In this document: piece after piece, positions 21,551 through 30,549 of the stretch
Numbering within the stretch: the stretch's first letter is position 1
Layout of the letters: each line of letters begins with the position of its first letter
Position numbers and translations under genes: made by a program
NCBI GenBank assembly: GCA_964036315.1
Contig: OZ038478.1
Coordinates: 146,851,758 to 146,915,757 of the forward strand
Source: Acanthosepion esculentum
Lineage: Eukaryota > Mollusca > Cephalopoda > Sepiida > Sepiidae
Direction of reading: 5' to 3'
Length of the DNA stretch: 64,000 bases
The notes under the pieces: model-generated
The model's database searches: none
What the model saw: the letters and a program-made list of their open reading frames with translations, nothing else
What the model was told of the DNA's origin: nothing

Positions 21551-22378
21551 CTAAAAAAGACAGAGCGAGGCAACATCGCGTCTGTGAGAGAGCGACTGCA
21601 TACGAGATGACAGATCAGGGCCAATCACATTGCATATCCGTCTCTGGATCTTATCAAGAACCCTGAGGCAAACAGCAGGGGCTCCAGGCCATATATGGCA
21701 GCAATACTCCATGCAAGGGCGAATGGTCGATTTATAGACATGGAGGATCGATTCCGGGGAGAAAAATTTCCTGGCTCGGCACAGGGAACCAACTTTCCTT
21801 GCGGTGGATGATGCAACTGACTCGATGTATTTGTTCCATCTCAGATCAGCGGACAGCGTGAGACTGAGCAGCCGCAGAGAGGAGCTCTCGAGAAGTTGGT
21901 CTTCAGACATTCTAATGGGATGCAGGGATGGATCCCTGTGGTGGTTAATAGAAAGCAGTTTTGTTTTAGAGGCGTTAAAGTTAACCATCCATTTCTCGCC
22001 CCAGTTCACAACCGATTGCAGGTTCTTTTCAATTTGAGCTGCCAGGTTAACTTTGTCAGCATCACTAGATTTGTGTTTGAGGCAGGAGCAAATTGTGGTT
22101 TCGTCAGGATAGATGCCGACTTGGGAGTCTATGACGCCAGGAAGGTCGTTTATAAATATGAGGAACAGAGTAGGGCCTAGGATGGCGCCTTGAGGAACAC
22201 CTGCGTTAGTGGGATAGGAGCTGGAGATGAATCCATTGAGAACGACCTTCAATTCCCGGTTTGACAGGAATGATTGTATTAGGTCAAACAATCGACCTGT
22301 GATACCATAACCCTGGAGCTTGCGAAGAAGGCCGGCATGCCAAACTCTATCAAACGCTTTGGAGATGTCTAGGGCCAC
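21551..22378 (-). pseudogene. RT catalytic and thumb region of Jockey/CR1-type LINE
   Basis: The 275-codon frame has 'MALDISKAFDRVWHAGLLRK' (motif A with catalytic Asp), 'NAGVPQGAILGPTLFLIFIN' (motif B) and 'VGIYPDETTICS', where the family has Y-A-D-D. The second Asp is Glu and Ala is Pro, so the active site is damaged even though the frame is open. 'WMVNFNASKTKLLSI', 'LSLTLSADLRW', 'ILHVYKSTIRPCMEYCCHIW' and 'LDKIQRRICNVIG' complete the thumb. The remaining C-terminus (21,208-21,550) is out of frame. Confidence 0.86.
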
Positions 22379-22408
22379 GGCACGAACTTCACCGTTATTA
22401 TGAATAGC

Positions 22409-22795
22409 TTAGAGGACAAATTCAGTGATGGCCGTAAGCACATCGGCCGTAGATCGGGCAAAGCGGAAACCGTACTGCTTGTCTGAGAGCAGATCATGGG
22501 ATATCAGATGATTAATCACTTCGGTGTTGATAATGGCCTCGAAGACTTTGCCGAAGAGGGATAGGAGACTGATAGGACGGTAATTGGAAGGGTCGGATGG
22601 GTCACCAATGTTCTTAAAGACAGGAACAATGGTTGAGGACTTCCAGCAGTCAGGAAAACAAGACTTCTTGAGGTAGTGGTTGTATAATTTAGAGAGGGCA
22701 GGCGCCAGTTCAGGCGCGCATTTCTTCATGACAATGGCTGGTATCCCGTCACCACCAGTAGCCTTGTGGCGATCTAGGTTAGAAATAATGCCCAA
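22409..22795 (-). pseudogene. RT N-terminal part of Jockey/CR1-type LINE
   Basis: The frame reads 'LDRHKATGGDGIPAIVMKKC', the K-A-x-G-x-D-x-I-P motif before RT. 'CFPDCWKSSTIVPVFKNIGD' and 'PSDPSNYRPISLLSLFGKVF' (N-Y-R-P-I-S-L) come next. It ends with 'DLLSDKQYGFRFARSTADVL' (Q-Y-G-F-R-x-x-R-S-T). These are RT blocks 0-2. A single stop at about 22,408 separates it from the downstream frame 21,551-22,378, which continues colinearly. Confidence 0.85.
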
Positions 22796-22809
22796 TGTCT
22801 GATAGATAA

Positions 22810-23090
22810 GTTAATTTCTTGGCTTGATTTTTTTGTGTATGTATGTATTCCCTCGTACCTTGTGCTCTTTCATGAAACCCTCCCATTTGTTAATGGATTT
22901 TCTTTTTATTTCTTTACCTGTTTATGTATTTATAAATAGATGTTTTGTTTTGAAATTCATCGTCTCGCGCCTGTTTTTCCCTGACTCCCGTGTGTCGCTT
23001 CTATTCCTGAGTGAAGACCGAGAAAAGATACCACGTTTTCACTTTTTAAAAAACCCGTGGTTCATATATATGCTACAAGTTCGTAACATA
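22810..23090 (+). mobile_element. Possible gypsy LTR remnant
   Basis: This pyrimidine-rich stretch lies directly upstream of the gag fragment. It ends near 'aagttcgtaacata', and 'tggctcgttccgag' follows from 23,100, which could be a primer-binding/leader start. No second LTR copy was found in the window, so the call is weak. Confidence 0.3.
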
Positions 23091-23224
23091 TAAAATTGTG
23101 GCTCGTTCCGAGAATCTTTTCTCCCTGTTTTTCACTCAGTAAGAATCGCATAGCTTCAGTATCGTCGAACTAAAGATCAAGATATCGGTTATAGATAGCT
23201 TTCTCGCATCACCCTCTATGGAGA

Positions 23225-24262
23225 AATTATGTAAAGTAAAAAAGACGATTTAGTTGAAATAGGGAATGATTTAGAACTAGAGATAAGGAAGTCTATGAGA
23301 AAAACTCAGCTAAAGTAGTCGCTGAACATATGGTAGAGAATGACATCTTCGACGTAGAAGCATTACGTCAATTATCAATAGACATGTCGGAACAGTCGCA
23401 GGCTCAACTCGATCTAGAGAAAGCGAAAACTCAGGCCTAAAGAGCAAAGGCTGAAATTGAAAAGGCTAGAATCGGACAAGAAAATCGATTTCGGGAGTTA
23501 GATGAAAGGCGGGAACTTCACGAAGCTAATATTAGTGAATTCGACTTAGCGAAGCAGGTCCATCTCATACCGCAAATTAACGACGTCGACACGTAATTCG
23601 AGCATTTCGTTGAAGGTCGCCTCAAACCTCGTATGGCCCATAGAAATGTGACCAATTTTACTGCAGACTGCATTGAAAGGCAAAGCCCAAGAAGCGTATG
23701 CCGCTCTCTCAGTAGCAGACTGCGCGAAATATAGCATTGACAAATCAGCCATTCTTAAGTCATACGATCTAGTGCCCGAGGCATACCGGCAAAAATTTAG
23801 AGCCTACCGAAAAGGAGATCGGCAGACATACGTAGAGCATCGAGACAAAACTTTGAGTCAGATCATGACAGGCTGAGGCAAATGATCCTGATAGAGGAGT
23901 TTAAAGAATGTATCCCTAATGATTTAAAAACCTACCTCGATGAATAGCGGCTAGATAGTGTATATGAGTTGGCCACCCTCGCCGACGAATATGCATTAAC
24001 GCAGAAGCGGGGTAAACTCAGTCACAGCAATCCATCCACGTTTGGAAGAGGTTCACATATACGACATGGGTCTGGTTCTGATCCGAATTCGAAGTCGAGT
24101 CGATCGGTTAGTTCAAGACAACACCCCACTCTGAGAGGTACCAACTCTCAAAGTCCTAGTCTTCAGTCATCAGTATATCGGCAGACGGATAGGTGAGAAA
24201 GGAAACACCCGATGTGCCACTACTGCAATAAAGTAGGACACCTTAGCTGCAGATGCAAGTGA
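23225..24262 (+). pseudogene. Ty3/gypsy gag relic with zinc knuckle
   Basis: Gag forms the particle that packages element RNA. A coiled-coil-like charged segment (23,390-23,540, 'AQLDLEKAKTQA') comes first. Then come 'EFDLAKQVHLIPQINDVD' and 'GKAQEAYAALSVADCAKYSI', then 'SYDLVPEAYRQKFRAYRKGD', in the pattern of SCAN-like gag domains found in some gypsy elements. 'PNDLKTYLDE' follows, then a basic Ser-rich linker. After a single TGA at 24,194 the frame gives 'MCHYCNKVGHLSCRCK', an intact C-X2-C-X4-H-X4-C knuckle (Cys 24,215 to Cys 24,254). There are several internal stops and frame changes. Confidence 0.75.
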
Positions 24263-24580
24263 CCTTGGCATTGGCGCTGTATTATTACAGGCCGATACAA
24301 ATGGTATCGAACATTCTGTCAGTTATTTCTCAAAAGAATTAACCGTCACCAAATTTACACTACAGTAGAAAAAGAAACTCTTGCTCTTCTGTTAAGCCTA
24401 AAACACTTCGAAGTGTATGTGCCTTAGTCCAATCAGCCTACTTTAGTATATACTGACCATAACCCACTAACCTTCCTCAGGAAAATGAAGAGTTAGAACA
24501 GGCAACTACTGTGCTGGATTTTAAGGTTACAAGAATACGATCAGACTATTCAGCACATAAGAGGCCACAACAGCGTGTAT
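24246..24580 (+). pseudogene. Gypsy RNase H joined directly to gag
   Basis: Starting inside the last codons of the gag zinc knuckle but in another frame, the sequence reads 'AADASDLGIGAVLLQADTNG' and 'IEHSVSYFSKEL' (catalytic D-A-S-D). After a one-base frame change near 24,340 it reads 'RHQIYTTVEKETLALLLSLK', 'LVYTDHNPLTFLRKMKS' and 'LQEYDQTIQHIRGHNSV'. These are the gypsy RNase H landmarks also seen at 14,235-14,654, with clear but partial similarity. Protease, RT and integrase are all absent between gag and RNase H. The element is cut by the BEL/Pao relic at about 24,575-24,590. Confidence 0.78.
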
Positions 24581-25266
24581 TTGAAACAGAGGTCATAACC
24601 AAGATCTCGCAATTCTTTTAATTTTTCTTTAAGTCTATTTTTTAGGAACACAATTTTTGTTTTAATGTCTTCAGATAATATCCAAGACAACGCTACCTGA
24701 GCATCAACCGCCAGTATAATTTTTCCTATATTAGAAGAAAGATTTTTTACTATATTTAATAAACACTTAAAAGCTAAAACCACCGATAATAACTCTAAAG
24801 ATGGTAAAGTTTTCCTAGCTAAAGGTGCAACCTTAGCCTTGGCAAAAATCAAATTAGCAGAGCCCTCTTGGAGGATATAGCTAGCAAAACCATAAGCCTT
24901 CATAGAAGCATCACAGAATATTATGAAATCAAATTCTATAGAAGTGTCGATTACCCATCTTGGGAATTTCAGACTATCTAACTCGATAAATTCTGCAAAG
25001 ATTCTGTTCCAAACACCTTGAACGTCTGAAGGCACACTTTCATCCCATCTTAGATTTCTTTTCCAAATGTCGCTAAGAAGTAGTCTCCCTTTGATCGTTA
25101 TTGGAAGACACAGAGACAATGGGTCAAACACGCTGGCATTTTGCGACAAAATTCCTCTCTTAGTATTGGCAACTCCTGTCAACGCATCCACAACAATATG
25201 TAATTCGTCAAAAGCAGGGTTATACATATAACCCAGTACTTTCTCAAAAGGCGAATCATGAGTCAC
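24580..25266 (-). pseudogene. BEL/Pao RNase H region
   Basis: The frame starts 'KVLGYMYNPAFDELHI', the connector that in the family reads V-L-G-x-x-W. 'TKRGILSQNASVFDPLSLCL' (K-R-x-x-L-S..S-x-x-F-D-P-L-G) follows, then 'PITIKGRLLLSDIWKRNLRW' and 'FDFIIFCDASMKAYGFASYI' (catalytic D-A-S). Then come 'ANLIFAKAKVAPLARKTLPS', 'LELLSVVLAF' (catalytic Glu) and 'LAVDAQVALSWI' (catalytic Asp equivalent). Similarity ends at 'DLGYDLCFKY', about 24,580. The last residues of the frame are gypsy DNA read backwards. Confidence 0.85.
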
Positions 25267-25866
25267 CTAACTATTATCTCTTTTCATTTCCTCCCTTAGT
25301 ACCTCGCAATTAGTGTTACAGGATCTCAACAGAAAAGTACCCTCAGCCATAACATCCCGAGCCTCACGATACAAGTTCAACAAAAACTCAGGAGAATTGT
25401 GAGTTTTAATAAGATTATCAACATAAAAATTGTTTAACAACATTTCTTTACAAGAACTATCCCTGTATTTGTTTACATGAAATTTAATAATAAAATTTAG
25501 GATAAAGGGGCTCGCTACAAACCCAAAGATAAGAGTCTTATACCGGAAACTCACTAATTGATTACCAATTTTCATAAAAAAGCAAAAACAATTCTTATCT
25601 CTTTCACTGTCTAATCTAACCACAAGAAAGGCTTTACGGATATCTGCTAGTAGCACGCAGTGATCCATTCTGAACTTCAAAAGTAAATGCAACATATCAG
25701 TGTATAAATTGATTCCAGGGTAGACGCTGTCATTGAGAGAAGGACCCCCTCCAACACGCAAAGAGCAATTAAATACTGGTCTTATCTTAGTAGTGCACTG
25801 GCTGTCTGTCTTTATGATAGGTCTATGGGGTATCCAGATGTGATTCCCAAAATCCGCAGGCATCAC
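25267..25866 (-). pseudogene. BEL/Pao reverse transcriptase
   Basis: The 199-codon frame reads 'HIWIPHRPIIKTDSQCTTKI' and 'RPVFNCSLRVGGGPSLNDSV' (the R-V-V-F-D-x-S....LN-D motif of Pao RTs). 'CVLLADIRKAFLVVRL' follows (motif A, A-D-I-x-K-A-F), then 'RYKTLIFGFVASPFILNFII' (motif B, F-G-x-x-x-S-P-F). The catalytic box is 'NFYVDNLI', where the usual second Asp of Y-V-D-D is Asn, an inactivating change. It ends 'LYREARDVMAEGTFLLR'. A stop separates it from the RNase H frame. Confidence 0.85.
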
Positions 25867-26220
25867 ATCAATTCTTTCAATCAGCCTTTAGGTGGTAAGA
25901 GTTTAAAGAGAATATTTTTCATGACCGTCATATAACAAATTCATTTTATTTTTCTTCTTTCTAATGTTTTATTTTGATAAAGTTTATCATTAAGCCTTTC
26001 TTTATACCACTCATTGTTTCATATATTGACCTATATAACAGTTGGAATACCTCCAGCCCCCGGGATGGTGCGAAATATCCAAAGGGTGTGGATGATATAG
26101 ATAGCGCGCCGGTATTGTGTGACAGTGGCACACCTGAACTTTAACATACACCGCACGCGTAGTGGACCTGAAGTGTATCTTCCCTTCACTTTACAGTGTA
26201 TCCTATTTATATAACAATTA

Positions 26221-26222
<2 letters not shown>
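25867..26222. other. No firm feature
   Basis: AT-rich DNA followed by a GC-richer 130-bp stretch (26,050-26,180) of unknown kind, possibly a small repeat. Confidence 0.4.

Positions 26223-26266
<44 letters not shown>
26223..26266. repeat. (AT)n microsatellite
   Basis: 22 AT dinucleotides. They interrupt or terminate the LINE on the right. Confidence 0.97.
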
Positions 26267-26268
<2 letters not shown>

Positions 26269-27360
26269 TTGCAGAAGTTGTGTTTCCTGCTGCTGTTCTC
26301 ATTTTGAAAATATTATAATAGTCCACTATGGTCTCTATAATTTTGGCAGGAACCTGATGGCGTTTTAAACGTTCTTCTACCAACTTATGTGGGCTTGAGC
26401 CATAGGCGTTCTTGAGGTCCAATCACAACAAAGCCATATCGCCCTTATGTGCTTTCACGTCTTTTAGCAGCTGCGTAATTACAGCTGTGTGTTCCATGCA
26501 CCCCGGTATGCCAGGGATACACCTCCTTTTTGAATAGAGGTGTCGATGTTTTTATTATTTAAGAGGAAATCTGTTAAACGTCGTTTTAAAATACTAAGGA
26601 ATATTTTTCCTTCGACGTTCAATAGGGAGATGTACCTAAATTGATTTACTGTACTTGCTCCTTCCTCTTTAGGGATCTATATCCTTCTGAACACCTCCAT
26701 TGCGTAGCTATCTTCCCTCTTCTCCAGACAATTTTTAATAACATTCATATCATACGGAGCAGCATTGGGCAACGTTTATAAACCGTGTAAAGGACTTCGT
26801 TATGTCCCGGGGCTGATCCCGATCTGGGTGATTTTAATATTGCCTGAATTTCTTTCCATGATGGTTCTTTTAAGTCAAAAGGGTATGCAGACAGGTTCGG
26901 GCTGATTAGAGATGAGTTTTTCCCCAACTGTATTTGTCTATTTTGTTCACTCAATGTCTCTTTAAGGAAGTCATTTATTTCGTCTGGGGTCCATGTTAGC
27001 CTTCCACTACGTTTATCGCCTAATAATTTCTTAGTGAAACCGTATGGATTGGAGACAAAAGCTAATCGCTTGCGCACCCTTTCCTTCCTTCTATTCCTGT
27101 GCCATTCTTCTCTCTGTAAAGACATCATTTTGGAACGGATGGAGTCACGGATCTCTTGCAATGGTCCCTTTTCTTCCGGTTTTGCTTTCTTGTATTGCTT
27201 TCGGATTGTTTTTTAATTCCACTCTGCATTGTTTGATTTTATTTTCCCTTCGATTTTCTACAGTTCTTCCTTTTGTTTTCCTTTCCTTGTATCCGAAGCG
27301 CTCTGAAGCGTAGCTGACCATGATTTTCGACATAGTTCTTAAACGTGTATGCACCGAGCC
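26267..27360 (-). pseudogene. Non-LTR retrotransposon relic, RT start
   Basis: Minus-strand frames follow one another. 27,145-27,354 is a basic linker. 26,745-27,161 reads 'RKRLAFVSNPYGFTKKLLGD', 'SWKEIQAILKSPRSGSAPGH' and 'NEVLYTVYKRCP', the pre-RT and first RT block. With frame changes, 'STVNQF' and 'SLLNVEGKIF' follow (26,590-26,660), then 'PGIPGCMEHTAVITQLL' (26,460-26,510) and 'MDLKNAYGSSPHKLVEERLK' (26,360-26,422), which is RT motif A (L-D-L-x-N-A-Y-G-S-I-P-H). It ends at the (AT)n tract before the catalytic box. This RT type differs from the other LINEs in the window. Its clade is unresolved. Confidence 0.7.
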
Positions 27361-27630
27361 CTTTGAAATTAACTTCAGTATCTCACTGATATCTGAGTCG
27401 ATGTCGTGCCAACCTTAATAGTAACAATAATAATAATAATGACTAAAATAATGGCATATATGCTAAACTTAATATAAATATTGATTACAACATGAGGAAC
27501 AGAATAATGGAAACAGAAAGAAAAACTCGTTGTCGTCGTCGTAGAAGTAGAGAAAAACTAAAAACTAAAGAAAATGTTTAGGGAGGAAAAAAACTAGGTA
27601 GTAATAAAACATAGAAAAAAAGTGTTGAGT
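27361..27630. other. No recognisable feature
   Basis: AT-rich sequence with short TAA and GTC triplet runs. Confidence 0.5.
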
Positions 27631-27632
27631 GA

Positions 27633-27652
27633 GGGCGAAACCGGTCGGCTGG
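27633..27652 (+). repeat. Conserved 20-bp motif, copy 2
   Basis: An identical copy of the motif at 18,511-18,530, again followed by a T-rich tract and then 'gtaccccaaa' at about 27,712. Confidence 0.7.
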
Positions 27653-27659
27653 TTATTTT

Positions 27660-28654
27660 TTTTTTCAATCATGAGTGATAAAGCTCGTTTTTATTTCTAT
27701 AATAAAATTGTGTACCCCAAAGAAAATACTGAAATATCTTAAGACTCGGTACAAATTGGATTTAATTAGCAGATTGAATTCCTTACTATTGATTAAAAGC
27801 AAAATAAAATCAACGCATGAAAAGATAACATTCCTTCAGTCTGGTTTAAATAATATGGTCTTCCTTCGTCTCTTTTGTTTAAAAGGAAAAAGGCCCATTT
27901 ACACGTAGGACAGAAGATAGAAAGGGCGTTAACCAGAACGTTTTGGATAAATTAACTCTTAATCCTGCTTATTACAAGATTAAATATTTACACCTTTAAA
28001 GGGAATCAGTGGAGAATCTTTCATATTGTGATAAAATCCGATTTTCAAGGTACGTTGGAATTGTTCAAGACCCATCTTGTAAAAGACTGTCGACTCAATT
28101 TCGCAACAAGTTACAATGTTTCATATATAAGGAATGTAGTTGCTCTGCCAATTCTGATGTTATTGGGAACGTTCTTCATTTGTCTTGTCAAAATAATCTG
28201 TCACATATAGCAACGGGGGAAATTGACAGAGAATGAATAAGGAAATCATAACTTGTCTGAGAACAGAAACTGTAATAAGAAAGATGATTAACATATCCAC
28301 TTGGGTGTTTTGAATAAACCCGAAAGACGTTAGCAAGGAGAGTGGGAGTATTAGAGGTAGATAACAAAGTGAAAATGTTATAACAAGGCGATGTTGAGAT
28401 CAGTGACAATACTGAAGAATGAGAATAAACTGAAGACAGTTCCTGTACCTTTATTCCGAGGATCGCCATCAGAACCTACTTTGTAGATTTGTGAATTAAT
28501 TTAAAAAGTAAATGTCAATGCAGCAAACTCTGTCAAGTCTATTTTGGGTTTGTACAGGCTTTCGAAATTTTGACATCCAGACTCACCGCCACATCAAAGC
28601 TAGAAAACCGGTGTAGCATCCTAGATGAACCTTTTAAAAGAATATAACTAGATA
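27660..28654. other. No firm feature
   Basis: A plus-strand frame at 27,675-27,908 has 'STHEKITFLQSGLNNMVF', which might be the N-terminal region of a PLE RT protein. I cannot confirm it. The remainder is unassigned. Confidence 0.35.
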
Positions 28655-28686
28655 TACAGCCATGGCCAAAATTATGGAGCAACTAT
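28655..28686 (+). mobile_element. Tc1-like terminal inverted repeat (left end)
   Basis: 'tacagccatggccaaaatta' followed by 'tggagcaact' is the typical start of Tc1-like elements (TA target, CAG-CATGGCCAAAA-TTATGGAGCA). The matching right-hand end was not found in the window. Confidence 0.65.
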
Positions 28687-28947
28687 AAAAGAATTGAGAT
28701 AATAGTTTAAACCTACGTATTTAAAGGTTAAGAATCGTACAGTGAACAACTGAGAGCAAATGTAAAATATTTAACAGTAGATTGTAGTATTTGTTTGCTT
28801 TAAAGCCTCTCTCAAGAGCTTTAGCTGAGTTTCGTACTAAATTCATTCCAATATTCAAAATGATCTATTGTCATACTAAAGGTTGTTTCGTAATTTTCGG
28901 GTAATATTTGATTCCTACCAGAGCTATAATAGTATATTTAATTGAAA

Positions 28948-29335
28948 ATGCCTCCAAAGAAGCAGCTTTCAGAGATTAAAAGGGCACAAATTGTTGATTT
29001 ATCTGATGAAGGTTATTCTCAGGTAGAAATTGCCAGAAAGATGGAATGTTCAAGGAAGGGGGTTCAAACAACGATTAAAAGATACAAGCAAACAAAGTCT
29101 TTCAAAAACAGAAAAGGACAAGGCCGTAAAAAGTCTACAACCGCCAGGGAAGACAGATCTTTGAAAAGAGCATCCCTTGCAGATAGGAGGAAAAGTTCTT
29201 CAGAGCTTGCTGCTGAACTTAGGGAGGGTGCAAACAAAAACATATCAGCTCGAACAGTGAGAAGAAGGTTATTACAAGTGGTATTAAATGCGTTTGGACT
29301 TTTACGGATGAGGAAGGGACAGAAATCTCTCTGCA
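28948..29335 (+). pseudogene. Tc1-like transposase N-terminal region, truncated
   Basis: The transposase binds the terminal repeats through two helix-turn-helix modules. The frame from the ATG at 28,948 reads 'PPKKQLSEIKRAQIVDLSDE', 'GYSQVEIARKMECSRKGVQT' (first HTH), a basic linker 'NRKGQGRKKSTTAREDR' where an AT-hook-like GRPR usually lies, and 'ASLADRRKSSSELAAELREG', ending 'NISARTVRRRLLQV' (second HTH). After residue 115 the sequence breaks. A shifted frame shows 'KCVWTFTDEEG', possibly the W-T-D-E around the first catalytic Asp. The rest of the DDE domain is lost. The left terminal repeat lies about 290 bp upstream. Confidence 0.85.
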
Positions 29336-29387
29336 CTTCTTTCTTTCTTTCTTTCTTTCATTTCCTCAGTGAAACCAAGTAGTGTTT

Positions 29388-29869
29388 CCCCTTCTTTCCA
29401 TGCGATCAAAACAGGAACAGTCTATTATTGATGAGGTATTGGTAAGACGTAACGTTTTCTTCAAATATAAAAATTTCTTTTTAATAACGTGTTTTCTTTC
29501 GGGCATAAACCGTGATTTCAAATGAGTCTTTTTCTAGATTACTCATACATACTTTTCTCTCTTTCCTTTTCTTTCTGTTTCCGTTCAAATATTTCAAATG
29601 TTTTCTTTGCCTACAACCAGAAGAAAATATGTTTTCTCGACTACCCTATGATCATGTAGAACTAAAATCTGACAATGTTTATTTATAACCTTTCCGCATC
29701 TTTAAAATTTTTGATTAGGAATATATAATTTTATATGTTTCAAAACGAACAAATTGTATTCATGACCATAAGAAACGAAAGAAAACATTAGATACCACAA
29801 ATAGTACTTAAAGGAAAAAGTGTGTTACTACAGAAGGATAATGTGTATAACATGGACTGAATTTATGAG
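29388..29869. other. No recognisable feature
   Basis: AT-rich, with a short (TTTC)n tract at 29,339-29,358 just before it. Confidence 0.5.
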
Positions 29870-30200
29870 CAACAAGGAAGATTTAGAGAAAATGCAAACA
29901 AAAGAAAAACGCTTATACTTAACATCAGAAAGAGGCATGTGAAATTTCTAGGGTACGTAATGTGGAAAGCAGTCTTGGAAAATCTGATAATAACACACAC
30001 ATGGAGAGTAAAGGGAAATCACCGCCCTCTGTGGGATCAGGTTGAAATCATAGACAAAGCACACCATTGGAAAATCCGCAAGGAATCAGCACATATTGTA
30101 AGCCACAAAAATCTCCTGAGCCGACCAAGCATAGAAATGAATACAATATAGGAACCCGTAATAAGGAGTGCCAGAGAAAAGCAATAATAACAACTAAAAT
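29870..30200 (+). pseudogene. LINE C-terminus joined in frame to PLE C-terminus
   Basis: 'NKRKTLILNIRKRHVKFLGY' and 'VMWKAVLENLIIT' match the distal part of RTE-type endonuclease-RT proteins (H-x-x-F-L-G-H-V-x-R-x-x-L-E-N-L). From about 29,996 the same frame continues 'HTWRVKGNHRPLWDQVEIID', 'KAHHWKIRKESAH' and 'HKNLLSRPSIEMNTI', the tail of a PLE GIY-YIG protein. The second part is repeated in inverted orientation at 31,643-31,862. The in-frame junction is probably fortuitous. Confidence 0.6.
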
Positions 30201-30204
30201 TGCA

Positions 30205-30300
30205 AGGACAGGTGGCACAGTGGATAAAGGCGTTAGTTAGATCCAGTGACAGGACCCAAAGAGTGTGAGTTCAATACCTGGTTAAGGTGGTGGAGAACTT
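30205..30300 (+). mobile_element. tRNA-derived SINE head
   Basis: 'aggtggcacagtggataaag' (A-box-like) is followed by 'gtgagttcaatacctgg' (B-box-like) about 45 bp downstream. It directly abuts the PLE tail at 30,200. Confidence 0.5.
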
Positions 30301-30410
30301 GGAGGGAGAATTAACAGGAGATATCTGATAACTGACATCCGTTAGACATGCACGTGGAACTAGAACAATCTATCGAGCAAAATAAAGGGTTCAGTTCGAC
30401 ATTCCAACCA

Positions 30411-30450
30411 CCTGAAGAAGGCCGGAGCGTACAACGGCCGAAACGTTGTG
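30411..30450 (+). ncRNA. Hammerhead-like motif, copy 3
   Basis: This is the best preserved of the set: 'cctgaagaaggccgg', a loop, then 'ggccgaaacgttgtg'. CUGAAGA fits the CUGANGA core, GGCC/GGCC can pair as stem II, and GAAA follows at once. One extra A lies between the core and the stem. Flanking stems I and III are not obvious. Confidence 0.4.
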
Positions 30451-30549
30451 ATAAATATATTTTTAACTGTCTATTTGTTTACATTCATAATTAATTTTTA
30501 TTAAGGTTTGGTTTCAAAGTTTTAATATAGATAGCTTTGTGAATTTTTT
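30451..30549. other. AT-rich spacer
   Basis: Spacer between the structured motif and the convergent PLE end. Confidence 0.4.

Larger units (their letters stand above)
21208..22795 (-). mobile_element. Jockey/CR1-type LINE relic
   Basis: A 1.6-kb minus-strand element covers RT start to 3' end. Its 3' terminus reads 'cttgcttggggtgatacgct' followed by TTAAAAAAAA-type sequence. The same terminus occurs at 44,200-44,222, where (TA)n follows. The 5' end lies near 22,795, beyond which similarity stops, so it is 5' truncated as is usual for LINEs. Two further fragments of the family lie at 10,440-10,600 (minus) and 43,805-44,222 (plus). Confidence 0.82.
24575..25866 (-). mobile_element. BEL/Pao retrotransposon relic
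   Basis: Two colinear minus-strand frames carry the RT and the Pao-type RNase H. No gag, protease, integrase or LTR was found, so both ends are truncated. Its 3' side meets the plus-strand gypsy RNase H tail to tail. Confidence 0.82.

Noticed and set aside
21377..22180. Plus-strand frames opposite the Jockey/CR1-type LINE
   Set aside because: The minus frames carry all RT motifs. The plus frames show none.
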